Assembly: GCA_045601465.1 (NCBI GenBank)
Contig: JAZRZU010000066.1
Coordinates: 1 to 14,502 of the forward strand
From: RGIG3009 sp045601465
GTDB lineage: Bacteria; Bacillota; Clostridia; Oscillospirales; Acutalibacteraceae
Direction: 5' to 3'
Length of the DNA: 14,502 nt
Positions 1 to 6,287 of the stretch are shown here, one piece after another. Numbering within the stretch: the first letter of the stretch is position 1; each line of letters begins with the position of its first letter. Both the position numbers and the translations under genes were made by a program. Under the pieces are notes generated by a model. The model ran no database searches, was not told the DNA's origin, and saw only the letters and a list, made by a program, of their open reading frames with translations.

Positions 1-35
1 GCGTCCACCGACGGCAACCCGCCTCTTATCAACAA

Positions 36-215
36 CTAAAATAATCCGCCGACATCTTCTACCAATTCACTCATATTTTTGAGTGCCTTGCCCAGGTTTT
101 TCTTTAAACCCTTTCGTCCGGTATGCATATATTGGTTGCCAACAGCTCCGGCGACACACCCGACCGCTAAACCAATACCCATTCCCTTCATAAAGTTCAT
201 GACGGTTTTTGACAT
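36..215 (-). CDS. small YtxH-like membrane-associated protein, 59 aa
   Basis: Translates to a 59-residue protein starting MSKTVMNFMKG. A short glycine/alanine-rich hydrophobic stretch at about residues 10-26 is followed by a basic, amphipathic C-terminal half with a GRKGLKKNLGKALK segment. This layout matches the small YtxH-like proteins common in Clostridia, whose function is unknown. The start is supported by a strong AAGGAGGAG site 6-8 bases upstream. The stop is TAG at 36-38. The 35 bases beyond the stop contain AAGAGGCGG and could hold the start of another gene that continues off the window, but this cannot be tested here. No clean promoter was found between this gene and the terminator at 287-311. 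Family call is moderate; that it is a gene is likely. Confidence 0.68.
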   Translation of the reverse strand: MSKTVMNFMKGMGIGLAVGCVAGAVGNQYMHTGRKGLKKNLGKALKNMSELVEDVGGLF

Positions 216-279
216 ATCTACTCCTCCTTCTCAGTCATTAGCGTGTGCCGTATAACCGAAAAATTACAAGGAATATTTT

Positions 280-311
280 AACAAAAAAGAGAACCTTTAA
301 AAGGTTCTCTT
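280..311 (-). terminator. intrinsic terminator of the glnA/cytidylate kinase-like unit
   Basis: A perfect 11-bp stem, AAGAGAACCTT at 287-297 and its complement at 301-311, has a 3-base loop. On the minus strand it is followed by a TTTTTTGTT tract. It lies 13 bases past the stop of the cytidylate kinase-like gene. Confidence 0.88.
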
Positions 312-324
312 AATGGGTTCGCTC

Positions 325-963
325 TTACGTAAGATCTTGAATTTGTTTCAGTTCCACAAACTTGGCGATCAGCTCTACGGCATTATCGTAACCAACTTTG
401 CTGGTATTGATACACAGATGGTAACCGCTGGCTACGCCCCATTTTTTGCGGGAATGGAAATTATAGTAATTGGCACGGCGTTTATCGCTCTTTGCAATTC
501 GGCTCTTAGCTTCCGCAGCATCAACCTTGTCATACTCCACAACCCGAGCAATCCGATCCTCCAAATCCGCGTGAAGGAAAACACTGACCAAACCTTCATG
601 TTTTTCCAACACTTGGTCAGCACACCGCCCCACAAAAACGCAGGACCCTTTTTGTGACAAGGAACGAATTACATTGACCTGTGCTTGGAATACCTGGTGG
701 TCGACCGGAACATTATACTGCGCTACACCACCGGCATTCATCTCATGCACACCCGTCATGGACAACGAATACAGCAAACTGTTGGTCGGCTTTTCATCAA
801 AGTAATGCAAAACCTCCGGTGACAAACCGCTTTCTTCTGCCGCATGCAAAATCAATTCTTCATCGTATATCGGAACGTTTAACCGTGCTGCAAGGCGGCG
901 GCCGATCTCATGCCCACCGCTGGCAAACTGACGAGAAATAGCAATCGCAAAATTTTTACTCAT
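325..963 (-). CDS. cytidylate kinase-like family protein, 212 aa
   Basis: The N-terminus reads MSKNFAIAISRQFASGGHEI. This is the degenerate nucleotide-binding signature (SRQ...GSGG.EIG) of the cytidylate kinase-like family (Cytidylate_kin2), which is related to Cmk but of unproven substrate. A conserved segment VFVGRCADQVL near residues 110-120 and a lid-like basic region (RIAKSDKRRANYYNFHSRKKWG) also fit the family. The open frame extends upstream to 1008, but ATG at 963 is chosen: it has an AAGGAGG site 7 bases away and avoids a 34-base overlap with glnA. That ribosome site overlaps the glnA stop codon (TAAGGAGG), so the two genes are very likely co-transcribed and translationally coupled. 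A terminator follows at 280-311. What it phosphorylates in this organism, if anything, cannot be read from the sequence. Confidence 0.85.
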   Translation of the reverse strand: MSKNFAIAISRQFASGGHEIGRRLAARLNVPIYDEELILHAAEESGLSPEVLHYFDEKPTNSLLYSLSMTGVHEMNAGGVAQYNVPVDHQVFQAQVNVIRSLSQKGSCVFVGRCADQVLEKHEGLVSVFLHADLEDRIARVVEYDKVDAAEAKSRIAKSDKRRANYYNFHSRKKWGVASGYHLCINTSKVGYDNAVELIAKFVELKQIQDLT

Positions 964-974
964 ATGCTTCCTCC

Positions 975-2312
975 TTAATACCTTGCTAAATACCGATCTA
1001 ACTCCCACTGGGTAACACGTACCTTGTACTCATCCCATTCCTCGGATTTATGTTGTACATACCGAGAAAAAATATGAGAACCCAACGTTTCCCGAATCAA
1101 ATCGTCGGCTTTCATCGCACGAATCGCCTCTTTCAGATTCGACGGGAGATTTTCAATACCCATGCGATCACGGGTATCTTCATCCAATTCAAACAAGTTT
1201 TCTTCCACGGCGGCAGGCGGTGTCAGCTTACGACGAATACCGTCCAGACCGGCTGCCAAGCAAAGTGCCAACGTTAAATAGGGGTTTGCTGCCGGATCGG
1301 GGTTACGCAGCTCCAAACGTGTTCCCATACCACGAGTGGCCGGTACACGAACCAAAGGACTGCGGTTGCTGGCAGACCAAGCAATATAGACCGGCGCTTC
1401 ATAACCGGAAACCAACCGCTTATAGGAATTTACCAACGGATTGGTTACCGCACTCATACCACGTACGTGTTCCAAAATACCCGCAATAAAATGATATGCC
1501 GTATCGCTGAGTCCCATAACACCGTTCGGGTCATAAAATGCATTTTTGCCGTCTTTGGTCAACGACATATTCACGTGCATGCCGTTACCCGCTTTGCCGA
1601 ATACCGGCTTGGGCATAAAGGTTGCATACATATTGTGCCGATGTGCAATGGTTTTAACGGCCAGTTTAAACGTCACGATATTATCGGCGGCTTTTAAAGC
1701 ATCCGCATACTTGAAATCGATTTCATGCTGACCGTTGGCACACTCATGATGGGACGCCTCGATTTCATATCCCATATCTTCGAGCGTCAAACACATATCC
1801 CGACGAGCCGCCTCACCCAAGTCGGTGGGGCCCAGTTCAAAATAAGCACCGCAATCCTTACTGCGTGTTGTGGGATATCCGTTCTCATCGTTGTCGAACA
1901 AGAAAAACTCACATTCCGGTCCAACGTTAAACGCAGAAAAGCCCATGTCTTCGGCTTCCTTTAACACCCGCTTTAACAGCCCACGAGGATCACCCTCAAA
2001 CGGTGTGCCGTCGGGCTTGTACACGTCACAAATGAGCCGGGCAACCTTCCCTTCATTTTCTTCGTACCAAGGGAAGATCATAAAACTATCGTAATCGGGA
2101 TATAAGTACATGTCCGACTCTTCGATACGTACAAAACCTTCAATAGAAGAACCATCAAACATACATTGGTTATCCAGCGCCTTTTGCAACTGGCTCGCCG
2201 TAATAGCGACATTCTTGAACGAACCGAAAATATCGGTAAACTGCAACCGAATAAACCGTACATTTTGCTCTTTCACAATCCGTACGATATCTGCTGCGGT
2301 ATATTTACTCAT
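975..2312 (-). CDS. glnA: glutamine synthetase, type I-alpha
   Basis: A 445-aa protein of full GSI-alpha length that makes glutamine from glutamate, ammonia and ATP. Visible signatures are MFDGSSIEGFVRIEESDM (residues 51-68, the beta-grasp substrate loop), the ATP-site segment MPKPVFGKAGNGMHVN (233-248) and NRSPLVRVPA (316-325). It is the short alpha form of Gram-positive bacteria, without the tyrosine adenylylation site of GSI-beta. Arg62 and Glu305 (in VSGYE) correspond to residues important for feedback inhibition in the Bacillus subtilis enzyme. The C-terminus WELDRYLARY is also typical. The ATG at 2312 is preceded by AGAAGGGA. A promoter with an 18-base spacer lies 26 bases upstream, and a cytidylate kinase-like gene follows 11 bases downstream. 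No glutamine-sensing RNA was recognised in the short leader. Confidence 0.97.
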   Translation of the reverse strand: MSKYTAADIVRIVKEQNVRFIRLQFTDIFGSFKNVAITASQLQKALDNQCMFDGSSIEGFVRIEESDMYLYPDYDSFMIFPWYEENEGKVARLICDVYKPDGTPFEGDPRGLLKRVLKEAEDMGFSAFNVGPECEFFLFDNDENGYPTTRSKDCGAYFELGPTDLGEAARRDMCLTLEDMGYEIEASHHECANGQHEIDFKYADALKAADNIVTFKLAVKTIAHRHNMYATFMPKPVFGKAGNGMHVNMSLTKDGKNAFYDPNGVMGLSDTAYHFIAGILEHVRGMSAVTNPLVNSYKRLVSGYEAPVYIAWSASNRSPLVRVPATRGMGTRLELRNPDPAANPYLTLALCLAAGLDGIRRKLTPPAAVEENLFELDEDTRDRMGIENLPSNLKEAIRAMKADDLIRETLGSHIFSRYVQHKSEEWDEYKVRVTQWELDRYLARY

Positions 2313-2337
2313 CTAAGATCCCTTCTTTCTTGCCTTT

Positions 2338-2367
2338 ATTATCGCATTTCACACAGGGAATTGTCAA
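2338..2367 (-). promoter_or_regulatory. housekeeping promoter of glnA
   Basis: On the minus strand, TTGACA (2367-2362) and GATAAT (2343-2338) are separated by 18 bases. The -35 box is perfect and the -10 box differs by one base from consensus. The 5' leader would be about 20 bases, leaving no room for a riboswitch. Confidence 0.75.
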
Positions 2368-2427
2368 TAGATTTCGTATATTTCCCTCAATTCGGCACGA
2401 TACTACGGTATATAAGGAGGGTTTTTT

Positions 2428-2562
2428 ATGCCAAAAAAAGACAAACGACCGACCCGCATCTACCCCGACAGCCGAAAAATGGAACCACAGCCGGCAGACA
2501 ACCGCACCGACCCCACCCCGCCGGATTCTTCTTGCGAAGACACTAAACCGGATTCTTTTTAA
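2428..2562 (+). CDS. small hypothetical protein, 44 aa, Pro/Asp-rich
   Basis: ATG at 2428 is preceded by a strong AAGGAGGG site 7 bases upstream. The frame runs 44 codons to TAA, giving a protein that starts MPKKDKRPTRIYPDSRKME and ends in SSCEDTKPDSF. It has a basic N-terminus, a disordered Pro/Asp-rich middle and no membrane segment. No family was recognised. Its last 20 bases overlap the convergent 3' end of ribU. It is divergent from glnA and shares its upstream region. No good plus-strand promoter was found, so the call rests on the ribosome site and intact frame. Confidence 0.45.
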   Translation: MPKKDKRPTRIYPDSRKMEPQPADNRTDPTPPDSSCEDTKPDSF

Positions 2563-3274
2563 ACAAAAAAGTTTCGATGCGTTTATACACAAAAAACGTG
2601 ATAAGGGAAACGACAGTACCTTTGAGCAAATTCAGCGGCACAACGCACAACAACACCAAGCTTTCCACGCTGTTCACCGAAGCGTTTACCGCATGGCCCA
2701 TCGCCACGATCTTATCCAACGGCAGTTTGTACAACTGTGCGAATTTCGGCAACAAATAAAAAGCATTAAACGCACTTCCGAATATCGCCATCGAGCCGGT
2801 TCCAACCGCCATACCGATCACGGCAGTTTTCCGAGTTTTATGCAGATGATAGACAATTGTCGCCGGAATAACGAAACTGCAACCAACGGCAAAATTCGCA
2901 AAATCACCAACAAACGCCGTAGATGTCCCTTTTAGTAACAATTTAAGTACAATTTTCACACCTTCACACGCAACCGCTGACGAAGGCCCAAGATAGTACC
3001 CGCACAACAGCACCGGAATTTCGGAGAAATCCAATTTATAAAAATCCGGCGCTAAAAACGGCAAAGCAAAATCAAAAATATGTAACACAGCGGCCACCGC
3101 AGAACAAATCCCGATGATACTCGACCGCTGCGCAGAGGTTGTTTTGCGTTTTTGCGGTAACCACTTTTCAATTAAGTGTGTACCCACAATCAAGCTTGTT
3201 GCTATCAAGACGCACACCACGACAAACAGCAGATTTTCTTGCGTCTGGCGCCATAAGTTTTGAATCGTTTCCAT
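2543..3274 (-). CDS. ribU: ECF transporter S component for riboflavin (RibU-like)
   Basis: A 243-aa integral membrane protein with about six hydrophobic segments. It binds riboflavin and works with a shared ECF module (T protein and two ATPases) that is not encoded here. The segment KLDFSEIPVLLCGYYLGPSS, followed by VKIVLKLLLKGTSTAFVGDFANFAVG, matches the conserved RibU region after the first helices; AIFGSAFNAFYLLPKF and the terminal basic helix also fit. The assignment is independently supported by the FMN riboswitch directly upstream. The open frame extends to 3322, but that start lies inside the riboswitch terminator. ATG at 3274 has a GGAGG site 10 bases upstream and is chosen. The 3' end overlaps a small convergent ORF by 20 bases, and no terminator was seen after the stop. 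Confidence 0.92.
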   Translation of the reverse strand: METIQNLWRQTQENLLFVVVCVLIATSLIVGTHLIEKWLPQKRKTTSAQRSSIIGICSAVAAVLHIFDFALPFLAPDFYKLDFSEIPVLLCGYYLGPSSAVACEGVKIVLKLLLKGTSTAFVGDFANFAVGCSFVIPATIVYHLHKTRKTAVIGMAVGTGSMAIFGSAFNAFYLLPKFAQLYKLPLDKIVAMGHAVNASVNSVESLVLLCVVPLNLLKGTVVSLITFFVYKRIETFLFKKNPV

Positions 3275-3290
3275 TATTGTGTTCCTCCGT

Positions 3291-3330
3291 TTAAAAAATA
3301 AAAAAGCCCCACAGTAAAACACTGCGGGGC
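3291..3330 (-). terminator. expression-platform terminator of the FMN riboswitch
   Basis: On the minus strand a 10-bp stem with one mismatch (3321-3330 with 3306-3315, loop 3316-3320) is followed by TTTTTTATTTTTTAA. It sits between the riboswitch aptamer and the ribU ribosome site, as expected for transcription attenuation when FMN is bound. Confidence 0.9.
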
Positions 3331-3347
3331 TTGCGTTTTATACATAC

Positions 3348-3456
3348 ATCTTCTTACATCCGGACTATAACCGTCGGCTTTGGAATTTCACCAAATCAAC
3401 GCTTGCGCGCTCGCGGGCTGTACCGCCGGTGGGGAATTACACCCCGCCCCGAAGAT
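3348..3456 (-). ncRNA. FMN riboswitch (RFN element)
   Basis: Read on the minus strand, the conserved RFN blocks appear in order: GGGGCGGGGTG AATTCCCCACCGGCGGTA style 5' core, AGCCCGCGAGC, GATTTGGTGAAATTCC, AAGCCGACGGTTATAGTCCG and GATG. The closing P1 stem pairs ATCTTC (3456-3451) with GAAGAT (3353-3348). About 109 bases is normal for this aptamer. In this class FMN binding favours the downstream terminator, so riboflavin uptake is turned off when flavin is plentiful. Recognition is by consensus match; no covariance search was run. Confidence 0.95.
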
Positions 3457-3469
3457 CGTTTACCGTCCC

Positions 3470-3497
3470 ATTATATCACGCAAAAAAACCTTGTCAA
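3470..3497 (-). promoter_or_regulatory. promoter of the FMN riboswitch/ribU unit
   Basis: On the minus strand, TTGACA (3497-3492) and TATAAT (3475-3470) have a 16-base spacer and an extended -10 (TGATATAAT). Both hexamers are perfect. The -35 box overlaps the stop codon of mgtE. Confidence 0.85.
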
Positions 3498-4864
3498 GTA
3501 AAAAGTATCCGGTTTGCCACACCAAAATACACCAGTAGGGAAACGGCATCAATAATAGTGGTAATAAACGGACTTGCCATCACCGCCGGATCAAACCCCA
3601 AGCGCTTGGCAAAAAGCGGTAACGCACACCCTGTCAGTTTGGCGATCACCACCGTGATGAGCAACGTCACCGAAACCACGATTGCTTCATTAAGCGTAAC
3701 CATACTGCCGAATACAAACCGATCAACCGTTAAAATTTTCAGAAAACTTGTTGCCGCCAGCACCATGCCGCATAACAACGATACCCGCAGTTCTTTCCAC
3801 AGTACACGGAAGATATCACGAAACGCAATATCCGCCAAAGCCAACCCTCGGATCACCATGGCGGATGCCTGACTTCCGCTGTTACCACCGGTCCCCATTA
3901 ACATTGGAATAAACGCGGTCAACACAGCAGACGCCGCCAAGGCGGCTTCAAAATGATCGATGATCACACCCGTCACCGTCGCCGAAATCATCAACAACAA
4001 TAACCATGGGATTCGCTTGCGGAACAACGCCAAAACACCCGTACGCAGATACGGTCGTTCAGTCGGGGTAATGGCCGCCATTTTTTCAATATCTTCCGTT
4101 GTTTCTTGCTCGACGATATCAAAAACATCGTCAACCGTGATGATTCCCACAAGCCGCCCTTCCCTATCCGTTACCGGTAACGCAATCAGGTCGTATCGAG
4201 CAAACAACCCTGCTACGATTTCTTGCTGTTCGGTCGTAACCACCGAAAGAGGATGAACGATCATCAACTCTCCGATTGTATCGCTTTCACGTGCCAGCAA
4301 CAAATCTTTAACAGATACCGAACCAATCAACCGCCGATTTTTATCGGTGACATAACATGTGTAAATGGTTTCCTTGTCGGGCCCATAGGCTCGGATATAC
4401 CGCAATGCCGCCGCTACGGTCATATCCGCCTTTAAATCCACCACTTCGGTTGTCAACACGCTGCCGGCACTGTTTTCGGGATATTGTAAAATGCGATTGA
4501 GCGTTTGACGTTCGGACGGCGATACCGCTCGCAAAAGACGTTTGACGACGGTCGCCGGCATTTCCTCTAATAAATCGGCTGTATCATCGACGTATAATTC
4601 ACTCAGCATCACCGCCAACTCTCGGTCGGTAAAAGCACCGATGAGTGCTTCTTGCGTGGCAGGCGCCATGTACGCAAACACTTCGGCGGCGGGTGTTTTG
4701 GGCAGTATCCGATATGCAGTCGGCAGATGCTTTGACGGTAGTTTCTCCAATAAGGAAGCAATATCCACCACGTTGTGTTGTTGAAACCACACCCTCACCA
4801 AACCAAACCGACGTTGTTCTAACCATTCCTCAATTTTTTTCATATCCCTTTCCCATTCGTACAT
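3494..4864 (-). CDS. mgtE: magnesium transporter MgtE
   Basis: About 456 aa with the complete MgtE layout: an N-terminal helical superfamily domain (about 10-130), tandem CBS domains (about 130-255, ending VGIITVDDVFDIVEQETTED) and a five-helix membrane domain (about 275-456). Diagnostic membrane segments are TAFIPMLMGTGGNSGSQASA and FDPAVMASPFITTIIDAVS; the Asp in TTIID corresponds to the ion-selectivity Asp of the Thermus protein. MgtE is a Mg2+ channel whose cytosolic domains close the pore when internal Mg2+ is high. Start is uncertain: GTG 4867 and ATG 4864 sit behind GAAAGGGGGAA, while ATG 4843 has a short-spaced AAAGGG. I use 4864. No Mg2+ M-box was recognised in the leader, but 9-base direct repeats flank the probable -10 region. 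Confidence 0.95.
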   Translation of the reverse strand: MYEWERDMKKIEEWLEQRRFGLVRVWFQQHNVVDIASLLEKLPSKHLPTAYRILPKTPAAEVFAYMAPATQEALIGAFTDRELAVMLSELYVDDTADLLEEMPATVVKRLLRAVSPSERQTLNRILQYPENSAGSVLTTEVVDLKADMTVAAALRYIRAYGPDKETIYTCYVTDKNRRLIGSVSVKDLLLARESDTIGELMIVHPLSVVTTEQQEIVAGLFARYDLIALPVTDREGRLVGIITVDDVFDIVEQETTEDIEKMAAITPTERPYLRTGVLALFRKRIPWLLLLMISATVTGVIIDHFEAALAASAVLTAFIPMLMGTGGNSGSQASAMVIRGLALADIAFRDIFRVLWKELRVSLLCGMVLAATSFLKILTVDRFVFGSMVTLNEAIVVSVTLLITVVIAKLTGCALPLFAKRLGFDPAVMASPFITTIIDAVSLLVYFGVANRILFT

Positions 4865-4960
4865 CACCTATTCCCCCTTTCATCCGACCGATAACGCCAC
4901 TGTATGCAGACTCTATATCCATAGCATTCACTATCTATCGGCCTTCTATCACAGCATATT

Positions 4961-4989
4961 GCGCACAAATCATTTTAATAGCGCACAAA
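4961..4989 (-). repeat. 9-base direct repeats flanking the likely mgtE -10 region
   Basis: GCGCACAAA occurs at 4961-4969 and 4981-4989, exactly 20 bases apart, which is two helical turns and so the same DNA face. Between them, on the minus strand, lies TATTAAAAT, a possible -10 element with TCGACA about 15 bases upstream. The layout suggests a regulator binding site on the mgtE promoter; no regulator is identified. Confidence 0.45.
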
Positions 4990-5033
4990 CCTTGTCGAAA
5001 ATGCAAAAATTTTTTTGGTTTTTGGAAAATTCC

Positions 5034-5062
5034 TTGCGTTTAAAGACAAAAAGTTATATACT
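5034..5062 (+). promoter_or_regulatory. promoter of the PHP/TSCPD unit
   Basis: TTGCGT (5034-5039), a 17-base spacer and TATACT (5057-5062). Transcription would start near 5069, giving a leader of about 75 bases that begins within the ATTGGATATT direct repeats. Confidence 0.65.
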
Positions 5063-5066
5063 ATAT

Positions 5067-5088
5067 ATTGGATATTCCATTGGATATT
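5067..5088 (+). repeat. 10-base direct repeat at the PHP transcript start
   Basis: ATTGGATATT is present at 5067-5076 and again at 5079-5088, 12 bases apart, just downstream of the TATACT box. It could be an operator or chance in AT-rich DNA. Confidence 0.4.
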
Positions 5089-5143
5089 GTTGACATCAAT
5101 CGGCTTTATGCCGGGCTTCGGTACATTATAGGAGGGCAAAACA

Positions 5144-5983
5144 TTGGCTGGTGATCTGCATTGTCACACAAAAATTTCAGACGGTTCTCTCGGCATTGAA
5201 GATTTAATCAGCCTTGCCAAGCGTAAAAACCTTTCGGCTATTGCGGTTACCGATCACGATACAACGGCGGGTGCTACCCGTGCGGTGGTTGTCGGCAAAC
5301 GGCAAGACGTCCAAGTCATTCACGGCGTGGAAATTTCCACCACGGACCCCGCACGAGGTCGCAACGCACATCTGCTTTGCTATTTGTGCGATTACCCGGA
5401 CCGGTTGGAAGGCTTGTTACATCGCATCGGGGAAAGCCGTCGTGCAGCCGGCATGGCAATGGTGCGTAAGGTCATGCGCTACTACCCCATCACGCCGGAA
5501 TTGGTAGTGAAATGTGCCACCGGCAGTACCAATATCTTCAAACAACATATTATGCATGCGTTAATGGATGCGGGATATGCGGATTCGATATACGGTGAAA
5601 TATATGAAAAACTCTTTGGCGCAGATGGTTGCGCACGGGTGCCGATCGACTATCCTCATACGCAGGATGTCCTCGCCGCCATCCACGAAGCGGGCGGCAT
5701 TGCGGTTCTTGCACATCCCCATACCTACCAAAATGAAGAATTGCTGGAAGAGTTGATCCCGCTTGGATTAGACGGTGTTGAAGTGTGGCATCCTAATCAT
5801 ACCGATGCACAAAGAGAAGCTTTGCTATCCCTTGCCCGCCAGCACAATCTGCTGGCGACCGGCGGCTCGGATTTCCACGGTATGTATTCCCGCACATTGC
5901 GTGCTGTTGGTTCCACCGCTGCGCCTGACGAATGCATCGCTGAGTTATTGGCATACAAACAACGCCTTGCCAAGAAAGGATGA
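5144..5983 (+). CDS. PHP-domain phosphoesterase (YciV/RNase AM-like)
   Basis: A 279-aa PHP-family metal-dependent phosphoesterase. The metal-ligand motifs are visible: HCH (His6, His8), Asp13, TDHD (37-39), GVEIS (Glu63), NAH (His76), LAHPH (His191, His193) and GGSDFHG (Asp243, His245). An insert of about 100 residues between His76 and LAHPH is as in the YciV/TrpH group, one of whose members (E. coli YciV, RNase AM) is a 5'-3' exoribonuclease that also hydrolyses 3',5'-nucleoside bisphosphates. The same activity here is inferred, not shown. The start is TTG at 5144, because GGAGGG lies 7 bases upstream and the HCH motif must sit near the N-terminus. The TSCPD gene begins 5 bases after the stop, so the two are probably one operon. 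Confidence 0.9.
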   Translation: MAGDLHCHTKISDGSLGIEDLISLAKRKNLSAIAVTDHDTTAGATRAVVVGKRQDVQVIHGVEISTTDPARGRNAHLLCYLCDYPDRLEGLLHRIGESRRAAGMAMVRKVMRYYPITPELVVKCATGSTNIFKQHIMHALMDAGYADSIYGEIYEKLFGADGCARVPIDYPHTQDVLAAIHEAGGIAVLAHPHTYQNEELLEELIPLGLDGVEVWHPNHTDAQREALLSLARQHNLLATGGSDFHGMYSRTLRAVGSTAAPDECIAELLAYKQRLAKKG

Positions 5984-5988
5984 TTGAC

Positions 5989-6240
5989 ATGGCCTTTCGT
6001 TACCCGACCCGTGGTGTCTGTTCACGTTCTGTTTCCTTTGACCTTGTGGACGGCCGCTTGAAAAACGTACAATTCGAAGGTGGTTGCAACGGCAACACCA
6101 AAGGAATCGGCGCACTGGTGGAAGGCATGGAAGCCGAAGAGGCGGTTCGCCGTCTGTCCGGTATCCGTTGCGGCATGAAACCAACCTCCTGCCCTGACCA
6201 GTTAGCAAGTGCTATCAAACAAGCATTGTCAAAATCATAA
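5989..6240 (+). CDS. TSCPD-domain protein, four-cysteine family (TIGR03905-like)
   Basis: An 83-aa protein starting MAFRYPTRGVCS and carrying four spaced cysteines in GVCS, EGGCNGN, IRCG and TSCPDQL. That pattern defines the small TSCPD family, which resembles the C-terminal extension of some adenosylcobalamin-type ribonucleotide reductases and is of unknown function. The cysteines suggest metal or Fe-S binding. An upstream in-frame ATG at 5980 overlaps the PHP stop. ATG 5989 is preferred because AAAGGA lies 8 bases before it and homologues begin here. It ends at the shared terminator at 6247-6285. Confidence 0.88.
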   Translation: MAFRYPTRGVCSRSVSFDLVDGRLKNVQFEGGCNGNTKGIGALVEGMEAEEAVRRLSGIRCGMKPTSCPDQLASAIKQALSKS

Positions 6241-6246
6241 AGAAAT

Positions 6247-6285
6247 AAAAGAAGCACCGAACGTCAAGCGTTTGGTGCTTCTTTT
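6247..6285. terminator. bidirectional terminator between the TSCPD gene and mtaB
   Basis: A 17-bp stem (6247-6263 with 6269-6285, one G-T pair) has a 5-base loop. It ends in TTTT on the plus strand and, by symmetry, in T-rich sequence on the minus strand. The two genes converge on it, with stops at 6240 and 6288. Confidence 0.9.
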
Positions 6286-6287
6286 AT

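Noticed and set aside
964..1008. Upstream extension of the cytidylate kinase-like gene to 1008
   Set aside because: It would overlap glnA, while ATG 963 has a strong ribosome site.
2330..2935. 201-codon plus-strand ORF across the ribU 3' end
   Set aside because: Antisense to ribU and in a different frame from the better-supported 44-codon ORF.
3275..3322. Upstream extension of ribU to 3322
   Set aside because: The start would lie in the riboswitch terminator stem; ATG 3274 has GGAGG upstream.
4868..5033. Mg2+ M-box riboswitch before mgtE
   Set aside because: None of the conserved M-box blocks could be matched on the minus strand.
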